A stretch of 64,000 nt of DNA from Micromonospora sp. PLK6-60. GTDB taxonomy: Bacteria > Actinomycetota > Actinomycetes > Mycobacteriales > Micromonosporaceae. Made by a program: the position numbers and the translations under genes. Under the pieces are notes generated by a model that saw only the letters and a program-made list of their open reading frames with translations, was not told where the DNA came from and searched no databases. The DNA lies in contig NZ_JAIOAA010000006.1 in the NCBI RefSeq assembly GCF_019890675.1, positions 1-64,000 of the forward strand, written 5' to 3'. Positions within the stretch are counted from its first letter, which is position 1; every line of letters begins with the position of its first letter. Shown in pieces: positions 24,209-32,650 of the stretch.

Positions 24209-25276
24209 TCAGTCGTGGGATCGGGTCCATTTGACGAGGCGGGTCGCGGACCAGGTGTTCACCACCCGGTCGGCCGGCACGCCGCAGAGCGCGGCCCGCT
24301 CGCAGCCGAACCGCTGCCAGTCGAGCTGGCCGGGGGCGTGCGCGTCGGTGTCGATGGCGAACCGGCAGCCCGCCTCCAGGGCCCGGCGGATCAGCCGCTT
24401 CGGCGGGTCCTGCCGCTCCGGGCGTGAGTTGATCTCCACTGCCACGTCGTGCTCGGCGCACGCGGCGAAGACGGCGTCCGCGTCGAAGTCGCTCTCGGCG
24501 CGGGTACGTGCCCGGTGCGCCCGGTCGCCGGGGCCCTTCACCCCGGCCGGGCGGGACGCCACCATCCGCCCGGTGCAGTGGCCGAGGATGTCCAGGTGCG
24601 GGTTGGCGATGGCGGTGAGCATCCGCCGGGTCATCCGGGCCCGCTCGTCGTTCAGCCCGCTGTGCACCGAGCCGACCACCACGTCCAGCCGGGCCAGCAG
24701 CTTCTCGTCCTGGTCCAGCGACCCGTCGGCGAGGATGTCCACCTCGATGCCGGTGAGGATGCGGAACCCCTCCGGCAGCGCCTCGTTGATCGCCGCCACC
24801 TGGTCGAGCTGCTTGCGGAGCCGGTCGGCGGTCAGGCCCCGGGCCACCTTCAGCCGGGGGGAGTGGTCGGTGAGCACCACGTACTCGTGGCCCAGCTCGA
24901 CCGCGGCGAGCGCCATCTCCTCGATCGGTGACCCGCCGTCCGACCAGTCGGAGTGGGTGTGGCAGTCGCCGCGCAGCGCGTCCCGCAGCTTCCTGGCCGC
25001 CTCGTCCAGGTCGGTGCCCTCGGTGGCGACCAGCCGGCGCAGGTAGACCGGTTCCTCACCGGCCAGCGACTCGGCGACGCACCGGGCGGTGACGTCGCCG
25101 ACGCCGGCCAGCTCGGTGAGCTTGCCGGTGCGGGCCCGCTCGGCGATCTCGGCGGCGGGCAGCGCGGCGAGCGCCTTCGCGGCCGAGCGGAACGCTCGCA
25201 CCCGGTAGGTGGCCTCGTTGGCCCGTTCCAGCAGGAACGCGATCCGGCGCAGGTCGGCGATGGGATCCCGGCTCAT
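24209..25276 (-). CDS. PHP-domain phosphoesterase with helix-hairpin-helix N-terminus (PolX C-terminal half)
   Basis: The product is 355 residues. The N-terminal 100 residues are helical with a helix-hairpin-helix-like LTELAGVGDVTARCV (about 53-67), as in family X polymerases. A PHP domain follows (about 105-340): metal ligands appear in GDCHTHSDWSDG, in VLTDHSPR, in GIEVDI, in VGSVHSGL, and in FAIDTDAHAPG. It therefore looks like a DNA polymerase X that has lost the polymerase palm and kept the 3'-5' exonuclease/phosphoesterase half. The reaction is probably hydrolysis of DNA 3' ends or small phosphoesters in DNA repair. The ATG at 25276 lacks a ribosome binding site; TAGGTT eight bases upstream suggests a leaderless mRNA. 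Confidence 0.84.
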   Translation of the reverse strand: MSRDPIADLRRIAFLLERANEATYRVRAFRSAAKALAALPAAEIAERARTGKLTELAGVGDVTARCVAESLAGEEPVYLRRLVATEGTDLDEAARKLRDALRGDCHTHSDWSDGGSPIEEMALAAVELGHEYVVLTDHSPRLKVARGLTADRLRKQLDQVAAINEALPEGFRILTGIEVDILADGSLDQDEKLLARLDVVVGSVHSGLNDERARMTRRMLTAIANPHLDILGHCTGRMVASRPAGVKGPGDRAHRARTRAESDFDADAVFAACAEHDVAVEINSRPERQDPPKRLIRRALEAGCRFAIDTDAHAPGQLDWQRFGCERAALCGVPADRVVNTWSATRLVKWTRSHD

Positions 25277-25284
25277 GCCCGGAT

Positions 25285-25290
25285 AACCTA
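25285..25290 (-). promoter_or_regulatory. Candidate -10 box of the PHP gene
   Basis: TAGGTT on the minus strand, eight bases before the ATG at 25276, fits a -10 hexamer for a leaderless transcript. It lies just after the GH81 terminator, which would otherwise stop read-through into this gene. Confidence 0.4.
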
Positions 25291-25294
25291 CGCG

Positions 25295-25331
25295 CCCGCG
25301 CCGCCGGTCGGGGGACGACCGGCGGCGCGGG
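25295..25331 (-). terminator. Terminator of the GH81 gene
   Basis: CCCGCGCCGCCGGTCG (25295-25310) pairs perfectly with CGACCGGCGGCGCGGG (25316-25331) around GGGGA. It follows the GH81 stop at 25351. Confidence 0.85.
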
Positions 25332-25350
25332 GGTGGTGGTGCGTGGGAAA

Positions 25351-28305
25351 TCAGGAGTACGGCAGCTTGACGACCGACCGGTCACCGGTGCCGACGGTGG
25401 ACGGGTTGACGCCGATGGCGGACCAGACCTCCACCTTCACCGTGCCGTTGCGCAGGTTGCCCAGCGTGCCGCTGCTGGCGAGCAGCCCCTGGTTCTGCGT
25501 GTAGTGCTCCCAGCCGGGCACCGGATCGGTGGGGAAGTAGCGGTACGTCTCCACCCGGTCGAAGGTGCCGTCGCCGGTGAGGTCGTACGACACCCGTGCC
25601 TGCACCCCGTTGCCGACCGCCTGGTTGGCGTCGAGGAACAGGTCGAAGGTGGTCTGCCCGCCGTTGTAGGCCAGGTTCAGCCCGGTCGAGGTGAAGACCG
25701 TCGGGTTGTGCGGGGTGCCGTCCCAGTTGGCGCCCCCGGCGCCGGTGACCGTGGTGCTGCCCGAGGCGCCGGCCGCACCCATCGCCCCACCGCTGAGCAG
25801 GTACTGCGTCGGCGAGGAGGCCGGCGGAGTGGTCGGCGGCGGGGTGGTGGTGGGCGGCGGCGTCGGGGTCGGGGTGGTCGGCGTCGGGGTCGGGGTCGTC
25901 GGGTCGGGGGTCGGGTCGGTCGGCGTCGGGCCCGGGGTGCCGGTGTCCGACCCGCCGGTCGCGCTGCCGCCGCTCCAGGTGTACGCCCCGGTGGTGGCGG
26001 TCTTCCCGGCGGCGACCGTGAGGCGGGTGCCGTCGGAGAAGGTGACCGTGCGCGGCGCGGCGGTGATGTTGCTGGCCACGTAGGTGCGCGACCCGTTGCG
26101 GTTGAACACCGCGGCCAGCGGGTGGTTGGCGGTGATCGACGTGTCGACCTGGCCCAGCGCGGCGAGGTTGCGGATCCAGTGGAAGGTGTGCGCCCGGCTC
26201 TCCCCCTCCTCCGGGGTGTAGCCGGGGTTGGCCCGCAGCTTGCTCAGCGCCGCGTCCGGATCGCCGAGGGCGAGGAACTGCCACAGGATGTCCTGCCACA
26301 CGTTCGGTTCGCCGCCGTTGTTGCGGACCAGCTCGGCGTAGTTCACCTTGTTGTACGCCGGCTGGTAGCCCAGGTACAGGTGGCCGCCGGTGACCGGGAG
26401 CATGTTGATGCCCTGGATCATCTCCGGGTCGGCGCTGAACCAGGTGGCGTACGCCCCGCCGTCGCCCCAGACCATGCCGACCGTGGAGTGGCCGAAGTTC
26501 GCCGGGAAGTTCTCGTCGTCGGCGTCGAACCAGTACTCCTGGATCGCCGCGGCCTGGGTGGTGTAGATGAAGATGCCGGCGTCGCGGACCGCGGTGTTGC
26601 CGGTGGCCTGGCCCCACTGGATCAGCGCGTTGGCGTAGTTCATCCCCTCCGACGACGACTCCTGGTTGTTGCCGGCGTTGAACGAGCCGTGCCCGGAGGC
26701 CCAGTCGTGCCCGGCATAGATGTCGAAGTCGCGCAGGTAGGGGAAGCGAGTGTCGGTCCGGTCGTAGTTGTTGGCGTCCCGGATCAGCAGGTCGACCATG
26801 CCGCCGTACTGGTCGGAGCGGGCCCAGGCCGGATCGAACTTGGCAAGCGTGGCGGCCGCCGCGATGAAGTAGCCGTAGTGGAAGTGGTGGTCGTTGAGCT
26901 CCTGGTCGGAGCCGTACGACGCGGGGTAGCCGATCAGCGTGCCCCAGTTGCGGTCGTAGTAGAAGACCCGCGCGGTCTTGCCGGGCGAGGCGGTGAACCA
27001 GTCGGTCAGGGTCGACCGGATCGCGTTCAGCGCCGAGGTGCGGGTCTCCGCGTCACCGACCAGGTCGGCGATCTCGGCGATCCGGGCCGCCCGGCCCAGG
27101 CCCTTGCCGGTCCAGTAGGTGTCGCCGCCCCGGGCGTCCATCGGGTTGCCCCGCACCGCGGCGAGCTGGTCCTTCAGCTGGGTGAGGTCGGCGCCGGCGC
27201 CGGTGGCGACGGCGGGCAGCTCCGGCAGTACGCCGTGGAACTTCATCGCGGTGCGGAACTGCGAGACCCCGGCGAGCACCTTCATCCGGCCCCGCGCCGA
27301 GGGGTAGGTGAGGGTGAGCGGGGTGGCGCCGGTGAGCGCCTTCCACTGGTGCGGGTAGAGGCTCACCACGGTCCGGGTCTCGGTGCCCTCCCGGGCCTCG
27401 GTGGTGAAGCCGTACGTGCTGGTCACCGTCCCGGCGGCCGGGTCGTACGCGTAGCCGAGCCGGGTGCCGGTGACGTGGGCGTGCGCGTACCGGCCGTAGG
27501 TGGTGGCGAGTTCGGCGCGGGCCGTTGCGTCGGTGTTCGGGGTGGTGGGCAGCAGCGCGATCGAGAAGTAGCCCCTGCCGCCCAGGGTGGACGAGATCCG
27601 GCCGTTCGCGGTGGACCAGGTCGCCCCGGTCGGGGCGTACGCGACGTAGTCGTGGCCCTTGATGGTGAAGCCGATGGTGGCGCCGCTGTTGGACCAGACG
27701 GTCGGGCTGCCGCCGGTCGGGTTGAGCACCGCGTCGCCGCCGCTGGTCCGGAAGTAGGCGAAGGGCAGGCCGTGACCGATGGTGGCGCGCATGGTCCGCG
27801 CGCCGTCACTCCAGTACGGGGTGACCGTCCAGTCGGACCAGCCGTCGACCTTCACCACCGGGGCGCCCAGGGCGGCGACGCCGACCCGGAAGTCCTCGGC
27901 GTAGGCGTACTTGTACTCGCCCACGCCGGTGGCGGTGCCGGTGACGGTCGGCACGGAGGTGGCCGAGAAGCCGAGGCCGTCGCTGAACGTCTGGTACGAC
28001 AGCGGGTGCGCGTGCAGCGGTTCGCTGTACGCGCAGTTGGTCTTCTTCCAGAGCAGGGACGACCACCAGTCGTTGGTGGGGACCGGGCCGGACGGCGCGT
28101 CGGCGGTGACGAACTGCCGGGGGTTGGTGGAGAGGTCACCGCAACCGGCGGGGAGGGGCCCCACCCGGTCGGTGGTGTAGCTGCCGGCCCCCACGGAGGC
28201 GGCCTGGGCGTCGGTGGTGGCGGCGACGGTGAGGCCGCCGAGGACGAGGGCGAGCGCGGTGGTGGCGGCGAGCGCCCAGGTGCGGTGTGGTGCAGGAGGT
28301 TTCAC
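25351..28305 (-). CDS. Secreted GH81 endo-beta-1,3-glucanase with C-terminal CBM56-like module
   Basis: The product is 984 residues with a signal peptide (TWALAATTALALVLGGL, cleavage near TDAQA-AS). The GH81 catalytic region (about 50-770) keeps the family blocks NDWWSSLLWKK, NDHHFHYGYFI and ASGHGSFNAGNNQESSSEG, which hold the acidic catalytic residues. A Thr/Pro linker (about 775-830) joins a C-terminal module of about 150 residues (QYLLSGGAMGAAG onward) that resembles CBM56 beta-1,3-glucan-binding modules. The enzyme would cut beta-1,3-glucans of fungal walls, callose or laminarin outside the cell. GGAGGCACCC precedes the GTG at 28305. A 16-base palindrome upstream suggests control by a LacI-type sugar-responsive repressor. 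Confidence 0.92.
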   Translation of the reverse strand: MKPPAPHRTWALAATTALALVLGGLTVAATTDAQAASVGAGSYTTDRVGPLPAGCGDLSTNPRQFVTADAPSGPVPTNDWWSSLLWKKTNCAYSEPLHAHPLSYQTFSDGLGFSATSVPTVTGTATGVGEYKYAYAEDFRVGVAALGAPVVKVDGWSDWTVTPYWSDGARTMRATIGHGLPFAYFRTSGGDAVLNPTGGSPTVWSNSGATIGFTIKGHDYVAYAPTGATWSTANGRISSTLGGRGYFSIALLPTTPNTDATARAELATTYGRYAHAHVTGTRLGYAYDPAAGTVTSTYGFTTEAREGTETRTVVSLYPHQWKALTGATPLTLTYPSARGRMKVLAGVSQFRTAMKFHGVLPELPAVATGAGADLTQLKDQLAAVRGNPMDARGGDTYWTGKGLGRAARIAEIADLVGDAETRTSALNAIRSTLTDWFTASPGKTARVFYYDRNWGTLIGYPASYGSDQELNDHHFHYGYFIAAAATLAKFDPAWARSDQYGGMVDLLIRDANNYDRTDTRFPYLRDFDIYAGHDWASGHGSFNAGNNQESSSEGMNYANALIQWGQATGNTAVRDAGIFIYTTQAAAIQEYWFDADDENFPANFGHSTVGMVWGDGGAYATWFSADPEMIQGINMLPVTGGHLYLGYQPAYNKVNYAELVRNNGGEPNVWQDILWQFLALGDPDAALSKLRANPGYTPEEGESRAHTFHWIRNLAALGQVDTSITANHPLAAVFNRNGSRTYVASNITAAPRTVTFSDGTRLTVAAGKTATTGAYTWSGGSATGGSDTGTPGPTPTDPTPDPTTPTPTPTTPTPTPPPTTTPPPTTPPASSPTQYLLSGGAMGAAGASGSTTVTGAGGANWDGTPHNPTVFTSTGLNLAYNGGQTTFDLFLDANQAVGNGVQARVSYDLTGDGTFDRVETYRYFPTDPVPGWEHYTQNQGLLASSGTLGNLRNGTVKVEVWSAIGVNPSTVGTGDRSVVKLPYS

Positions 28306-28356
28306 GGGTGCCTCCTATGCGCCGGGCCGGTCGGGGCCGGCCCGGAGCTCGTCGGA

Positions 28357-28362
28357 ATTATG
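28357..28362 (-). promoter_or_regulatory. Candidate -10 box of the GH81 gene
   Basis: CATAAT on the minus strand lies about 50 bases before the GTG at 28305 and just downstream of the palindromic operator, so a bound repressor would cover the -35 region. Confidence 0.5.
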
Positions 28363-28375
28363 AGGTTTGTTACCT

Positions 28376-28391
28376 GAGAGAGCGCTCTCTC
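28376..28391. promoter_or_regulatory. LacI-type operator, perfect 16-bp palindrome
   Basis: GAGAGAGCGCTCTCTC is a perfect palindrome centred on GCGC. It resembles the GAGAGCGCTCTC sites bound by LacI-family repressors of glycoside hydrolase genes in actinobacteria. It lies about 70 bases upstream of the GH81 start. No LacI gene is in the window, so the regulator must be encoded elsewhere. Confidence 0.7.
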
Positions 28392-28569
28392 ACGACCGGA
28401 CGCTACCCACAGGTACGACGCGCGTCAATGTGTCCGACCGGTTAAGCCCGGATGTCGCGTTTGGTCGGCCGGCGGGCGCGCTCCCACGCCGGCCCGCCCC
28501 GGTCGTTCGCGGGCGGTCGGGCCGGTCGGGGTCGGCGGTGGCCGGTCGGCGCTGGGGTCGGGCCTGGGG

Positions 28570-29364
28570 TCAGCCGCCGCCGGCGGACGACGCCTGCTTC
28601 GGGCAGCCGTGCTCGCGACGCCACTGCGTCACCTCGGCCACCGGGGAGCGGTTGCCGCCCCGGCGCCACGAGTCGAGATAGCGGGCCGGCCAGACCACGC
28701 CCCGCCGGATCCACCAGTCGTCGTGACCAGAGCACTTCGGGGAGAGCCCGAAGTGCAGGTGGCAGACGTTGTTCGCGTTGCCCGTCCGGCCGACCTTGCC
28801 GAGCGCCTGACCGGCGCGTACCCGGGTGCCCGCCGCGATCCCGTCGGCGATCGCGCTCAGGTGCGAGCCGTAGTAACGCACCCCGTCGTCGCCGAGCAGC
28901 GAGACCGACAGGCCGCCGTTGTACGGCCCCAGCGGACCACCCTTGCGGAACCGGTCCACCCGGGACACCTCCAGCACCTGGCCGTCGGTCACCGCCACCA
29001 CCGGCTCGCCGCAGTCGGCGAAGATGTCGGTGCCCGGGTAGCCCGAGTGCGTCGGGTGGTAGTCGACGTTGTCGGCCCGGACCGGGAAGACCCGCCGGAC
29101 ATTGGCCCGGGTCGGGCTGGTCGACGGCGACGGCGAGACGGACCGCGACGCCGACGCGGCGGGAGACGACGCGGCCGGGGTCGCCCCGGTCGCCATGGGT
29201 GCCGGCTGCTCGGCGCTCGCCATGCCGCTCGGCGGCACCCAGCCGCCGGTGGGCGCGGCGGCGGGCCGATCGCCACCGGCGCAGCCGGCGGCCAGCGCCG
29301 GCGCCAGCAGCAGCAGGACCGGGAAGGCGGCGACGCGGCGACGTCGGGAGGATCGCGAGCGCAT
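28570..29364 (-). CDS. M23 family metallopeptidase-like lipoprotein
   Basis: The product is 264 residues. After an Arg-rich N-terminus a lipoprotein signal ends LLLLAPALAAGC (Cys near 28), so it is probably anchored to the outer face of the membrane. A Pro/Ala/Ser-rich linker follows (about 35-90). The LytM/M23 domain (about 95-225) holds HPTHSGYPGTDIFA, matching HxxxD, and VCHLHFGL, matching HxHF, so the zinc ligands are present. It would cut peptide cross-bridges in peptidoglycan or act as a regulator of other wall enzymes. The C-terminal 40 residues (HDDWWIRRGVVWPARYLDSW) are shared with related actinobacterial peptidases. The ATG at 29364 puts the signal at the very N-terminus. Confidence 0.85.
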   Translation of the reverse strand: MRSRSSRRRRVAAFPVLLLLAPALAAGCAGGDRPAAAPTGGWVPPSGMASAEQPAPMATGATPAASSPAASASRSVSPSPSTSPTRANVRRVFPVRADNVDYHPTHSGYPGTDIFADCGEPVVAVTDGQVLEVSRVDRFRKGGPLGPYNGGLSVSLLGDDGVRYYGSHLSAIADGIAAGTRVRAGQALGKVGRTGNANNVCHLHFGLSPKCSGHDDWWIRRGVVWPARYLDSWRRGGNRSPVAEVTQWRREHGCPKQASSAGGG

Positions 29365-29471
29365 CCGGTCATCCTGACAGACCAGTACGGTGGAGCGGGG
29401 TCCCGCGCCGCCCGCGTGGCGGCGACGCTCCCGCCCGGGTGTAGTCACGCTGTGTGAAGGGAGCGCCGCCG

Positions 29472-29858
29472 ATGCAGGGCCAGCCCGGATACCCGGTCGA
29501 CCCGGCCACCGGCCGCCCGCTGCCGCGGGTCCCGTCGGGGCTGTTCCCCGCCGGGCCGCCGCCGCGACCGACCTGGCGCGAGCCGCACCCGGTCACCGGC
29601 AGCGGCGTCGCGATGGGCGGCGCGCTGGCCGCCGCCTGGCTGCTGCTGTTCGGTCTGCTCGCCCGCGACGTGGCAAGTTACGCCTGGTGGACGGCGTTCG
29701 CCGGGGCCGTCGCCTGGCTCGCCGCGGCGATGCTGGTCCGGTTCGGCGACCGGGGAGCGGCCACCGGGGTCGCCATCGTCACGGCGGGCGGCTGGAGCAT
29801 CGCCGCGGCCGTGCTGGCGGTCCGCTGGGCGACCTCCGGCGACTGGCCGCTCTGGTGA
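29472..29858 (+). CDS. Small membrane protein, unrecognised
   Basis: The product is 128 residues. A Pro-rich cytoplasmic N-terminus (GQPGYPVDPATGRPLPRVP) precedes three hydrophobic segments (about 48-65, 70-88 and 95-115). I do not recognise a family. GGGAG at 29459-29463 leads to the ATG at 29472; a GTG at 29454 is an alternative. It is divergent from the M23 lipoprotein gene with under 110 bases between them. No function can be assigned. Confidence 0.62.
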   Translation: MQGQPGYPVDPATGRPLPRVPSGLFPAGPPPRPTWREPHPVTGSGVAMGGALAAAWLLLFGLLARDVASYAWWTAFAGAVAWLAAAMLVRFGDRGAATGVAIVTAGGWSIAAAVLAVRWATSGDWPLW

Positions 29859-29939
29859 CCGCCGACACGGTCCGTAGGTGCCGGACTGCGCAACGAACGG
29901 CATCTTGACGTACCCGCTGTGACTGGGCACGCTCGCCGT

Positions 29940-30107
29940 ATGGCCTGGATCACCCAGCAACTCGATCCCGAGCGCAGCCGTCGTCGCCAGCAGCTCCTCG
30001 CCGAGCTGGCCGGCGCCCGCGCGGCCCAGCAACGGGACCGGCCGCGGCGGGTACGCACCGACAAGCTGCGTCAGCTGATCGCCACCCGCCGCCGCATCGC
30101 CGGCTGA
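29940..30107 (+). CDS. Small basic helical protein, unrecognised
   Basis: The product is 55 residues beginning MAWITQQLDPERSRRRQQLL and rich in Arg, Gln and Leu; it would form a charged amphipathic helix. No Shine-Dalgarno is visible, but TTGACG at 29905-29910 and CACGCT seventeen bases later stand six bases before the ATG, fitting a promoter with a leaderless mRNA. Short Arg-rich proteins like this are common in actinobacteria and may bind nucleic acid. The call rests on codon pattern and promoter fit only. Confidence 0.5.
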   Translation: MAWITQQLDPERSRRRQQLLAELAGARAAQQRDRPRRVRTDKLRQLIATRRRIAG

Positions 30108-30234
30108 CTCCGGGCACCGACTTCCCGCCAATGACCGGCCCTTCGGGGCGTTGACCGGTCGCCCGCCGACCCGACCGGCTAACGTGCACGCGTAACGGGT
30201 CGGCGTGCTGTGCCGAGGCGATTTTGGGGGGACC

Positions 30235-30771
30235 GTGTCGTACTTCGCTGCCGCAGCGGTGCGCGTCGAGGGCGGCTGGACCGCGGACGAGCTGAGCCTG
30301 CGGGGTGCCGCCGATCTGGACGAGGTGGCCGAGCGCCTCCGTGACGTCGAGCCGGACGCGGACCTGTCGCTGCTCTTCGTCGAGGTCGACGACACCTATC
30401 TGGTGATCATGCGGTTGGACGACGGCGAGGACCTGCGGGTCTTCGGTTCGGACTCGGCGCTCGCCGAGGAGTCCCGGCTGGGCGCCCTGCTGGTCGGTGA
30501 CCTCAAGACCTCGGTGACCGGGCTCGACGACACCGACGAGCCGGTGGCCCCCGCCGGCGGCTCCGCCGGTGACGAGGAGAGCGACCAGCCGGCCGTCGAC
30601 CCGGAGGCCGACCCGGTCGGCGACGCCGACCTCCTGGCCGACCTGGGCGTCTCCGCGCAACGCCTGCTCAACCTCTGTGCCCGGGAGGGCATGCTGCCGG
30701 GCGACGTCACCACCGAGGTGTGCCAGGTGCTCGGCTGCGCCGACGAGGTCGAGGAGCTGCGTGAGGTCTGA
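30235..30771 (+). CDS. tRNA adenosine deaminase-associated protein
   Basis: The product is 178 residues of a conserved actinobacterial family encoded directly before tadA. It has an N-terminal alpha/beta part with FVEVDDTYLVIMRLDDGEDLRVFGSD (about 45-70), an acidic middle (EESDQPAVDPEAD) and a helical end with LLNLCAREGMLPGD. It is presumed to assist or regulate the TadA enzyme, but no role is proven. GGGGGGACC leads into the GTG at 30235. Its last 11 bases overlap the tadA start, so translation is coupled. Confidence 0.88.
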   Translation: MSYFAAAAVRVEGGWTADELSLRGAADLDEVAERLRDVEPDADLSLLFVEVDDTYLVIMRLDDGEDLRVFGSDSALAEESRLGALLVGDLKTSVTGLDDTDEPVAPAGGSAGDEESDQPAVDPEADPVGDADLLADLGVSAQRLLNLCAREGMLPGDVTTEVCQVLGCADEVEELREV

Positions 30772-31423
30772 GCCGCCGTCCGGCGGGATCGAGCTGCCCG
30801 GCGGCGGCTCGCCACTGGCGGGTGCCGCCGAACCGGCCGACGCCACCGATCCGGCGCTGGGCACCGTACGCCCTGGACAGCCGACGCCCGGCGCGGCCAG
30901 GCGGGTCGGGCCGGGCGCCGACGAGGGCTTCGCCGCGTGGACCGGGACGGGCCGCCAGCAGCGGCACGAGCTGTGGATGCGCCGGGCCGTCGAGGTCGCC
31001 GTCACCGGCCCCGAACCGCCCGCCGAACCCGGCGGGGCGGCCGACGACGTGCCGGTGGGCGCGGTGGTCTACGCCCCGGACGGCACCGAGCTGGCGATCG
31101 GCCGCAACGAGCGCGAACTGACCGGCGACCCCACCGCCCACGCCGAGGTGCTGGCGCTGCGCCGGGCCGCCGAGCGGCTGGGCCGCTGGCGACTGGACGA
31201 CTGCACCCTGGTGGTGACCCTGGAGCCCTGCACGATGTGCGCCGGCGCGCTGGTGCTGGCCCGGATCGGCACGGTGGTCTTCGGTGCCTGGGAACCGAAG
31301 ACCGGCGCCGCCGGCTCGCTCTGGGACGTGCTGCGCGACCGCCGCCTCAACCACCGCCCCGAGGTCTACGGCGGCGTGCTCGAAGTGGAGAACGCCGCCA
31401 TCCTCCGCGCCTTCTTCCGGTAA
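30761..31423 (+). CDS. tadA: tRNA adenosine(34) deaminase
   Basis: This enzyme changes A34 to inosine in the wobble position of tRNA-Arg(ACG), which is essential in most bacteria. The cytidine-deaminase fold is clear: HAEVLALRRAA (about 127) supplies the zinc-binding His and proton-shuttling Glu, and PCTMCAGALVLARIG (about 155) supplies the two zinc cysteines. The protein is 220 residues, longer than usual, because about 65 extra Gly/Pro-rich residues precede the catalytic domain when the GTG at 30761 is used; GGAG six bases upstream supports it. An ATG at 30976 would give a standard-length enzyme. The TAA stop is the first base triplet of a dispersed 56-base repeat. Confidence 0.92.
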   Translation: MRSEPPSGGIELPGGGSPLAGAAEPADATDPALGTVRPGQPTPGAARRVGPGADEGFAAWTGTGRQQRHELWMRRAVEVAVTGPEPPAEPGGAADDVPVGAVVYAPDGTELAIGRNERELTGDPTAHAEVLALRRAAERLGRWRLDDCTLVVTLEPCTMCAGALVLARIGTVVFGAWEPKTGAAGSLWDVLRDRRLNHRPEVYGGVLEVENAAILRAFFR

Positions 31424-31476
31424 GGAGGGTGCCCTTCTTAACGCCTCCGGTAGAGGCGGGGCCCCTTGTTAACACC
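31421..31476 (+). repeat. Dispersed repeat, copy A (tadA end)
   Basis: It begins TAAGGAGGGTGCCCTTCTTA and ends GGGGCCCCTTGTTAACACC, with CCTCCGGTAGAGG in the middle. The reverse complement of 61333-61389 is nearly the same. The halves are themselves an imperfect inverted repeat (GTGCCCTT.TTAA / GGGGCCCC.TTAA), so the unit can fold. It starts with the tadA stop codon and may serve as its terminator. Confidence 0.75.
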
Positions 31477-31527
31477 CGAGGGCTCCCGCCCGGCGACGCC
31501 CGGGCCCGTGGCCGGGGATGACGGTGC

Positions 31528-31995
31528 TCAGGCGGGCACGGTGGTGGGCCGCAGCAAGGTGGCGGCCACCGCCCGGGCCGCGTCGGTCCACGGGGCCGGA
31601 CGCATGGTCGCCGGGTCGAGCCGCACGATGGACCGGGTGCCGTCGGCGTACCGGGTCGCGCCGTCGACCGAGCGGAACTCGAAGGCGTACCGCGCGCTGC
31701 TGGTCCCGAAGTGGTCGAGCCAGAAGTGCACGGCCACCGGGCCGGTGCCCCTGATCGGGGCCCGGTAGGTGATGGTGAACTCGCGTACCGCGTGGAACAC
31801 GTCGGGGGTGCTGAGCTGCCCGCCGGTGAAGGAGACGCCGCGGTCGGCCCAGTAGGGCGTGAGCGCCCGTTCCAGCAGCACCGCGTACCGGGCGTTGTGC
31901 AGGAGGCCCATGGCGTCGAGTTCGTCGAAGTGCACCGTGACGAGCTCGACGTGGCCGAACTCGACGGTGGGCTGGTCGGCGGTGGCGTGGCTCAT
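31528..31995 (-). CDS. Hotdog-fold acyl-CoA thioesterase
   Basis: The product is 155 residues of the 4HBT/YbgC-type thioesterase family. The block VTVHFDELDAMGLLHNARYAVLLERAL (about 18-45) includes the catalytic-type Asp of the DxxGHxxx region, with leucine replacing the common glycine-His step. A hotdog sheet follows, with EFTITYRAPIRGTGPVAVHFW and SARYAFEFRS. It would hydrolyse an acyl-CoA or acyl-carrier thioester in the cytoplasm. Its ATG overlaps the stop of the TetR gene by four bases (ATGA), so the two are translated together and probably controlled by that regulator. Confidence 0.82.
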   Translation of the reverse strand: MSHATADQPTVEFGHVELVTVHFDELDAMGLLHNARYAVLLERALTPYWADRGVSFTGGQLSTPDVFHAVREFTITYRAPIRGTGPVAVHFWLDHFGTSSARYAFEFRSVDGATRYADGTRSIVRLDPATMRPAPWTDAARAVAATLLRPTTVPA

Positions 31996-32630
31996 GACGG
32001 GCCTTCCGATAGCAGGGCCGGCTCGGGGGACAACGTCCGTAGCCGGTTCAGCAGACCCTGGCGGGCCTGCCGGTAGGCGGTGTCCGGATCCAACATCCGG
32101 GAGCGCATCACGGCGCTGATCCCCAGCGCGTCGATCTCGTACGCCAGCTGCGCGACGTCCAGGTCCGCGGGCAGCTCGCCGAGGGCGACGGCCTCGCGGA
32201 CCAGGCGTTCGAGGAACGCGGCCCAGCGACCGTACGCGTCGACGAGCCGGTCCCGGACCGGGCCCGGCCGGGCGTTGTATTCGAGCTCGGTGTTGGCGAA
32301 GAAGCAGCCACCGGGCAGCACCCGCGCGGCATAGAAGTCGATCCGGGCGTCGTGCAGCGCCCGGAGCCGGCGCACGCCCCGCGGGGCGCGCAGGGCCGGC
32401 TCGATGATCCGCTCCTGCCACTGCTCGACGGCCCGGTCGACGGTGGCGAGCTGGAGGGCCTCCTTCGACCGCCAGTGCGCGAACAGGCCGGACTTGCTCA
32501 CGCCGAGGGTGTCGGCGAGCTGGGCGAGGGAGAGCCCGTGCAGACCCGCCTCGGTGGCCAGCGCCACGGCCGCGTCCAGCACCGCGGTCCGGGTGCGTTC
32601 GCCGCGGGCCAGCCGGCCGTCGAGGGTCAT
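31992..32630 (-). CDS. TetR family transcriptional regulator of the thioesterase operon
   Basis: The product is 212 residues. The N-terminal HTH (about 12-58) holds LAQLADTLGVSKSGLFAHWRSKEAL, the typical TetR recognition helix. The C-terminal ligand domain is of the type with FFANTELEYNARPGPVRD. It most likely represses its own operon with the downstream thioesterase gene, because a perfect 20-base palindrome lies 20 bases upstream of the ATG at 32630, over the probable promoter. An acyl-CoA or fatty acid ligand is a reasonable guess from the operon partner, not from sequence. Confidence 0.88.
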   Translation of the reverse strand: MTLDGRLARGERTRTAVLDAAVALATEAGLHGLSLAQLADTLGVSKSGLFAHWRSKEALQLATVDRAVEQWQERIIEPALRAPRGVRRLRALHDARIDFYAARVLPGGCFFANTELEYNARPGPVRDRLVDAYGRWAAFLERLVREAVALGELPADLDVAQLAYEIDALGISAVMRSRMLDPDTAYRQARQGLLNRLRTLSPEPALLSEGPS

Positions 32631-32650
32631 GCGAAGGAGCCTAGACGAAA

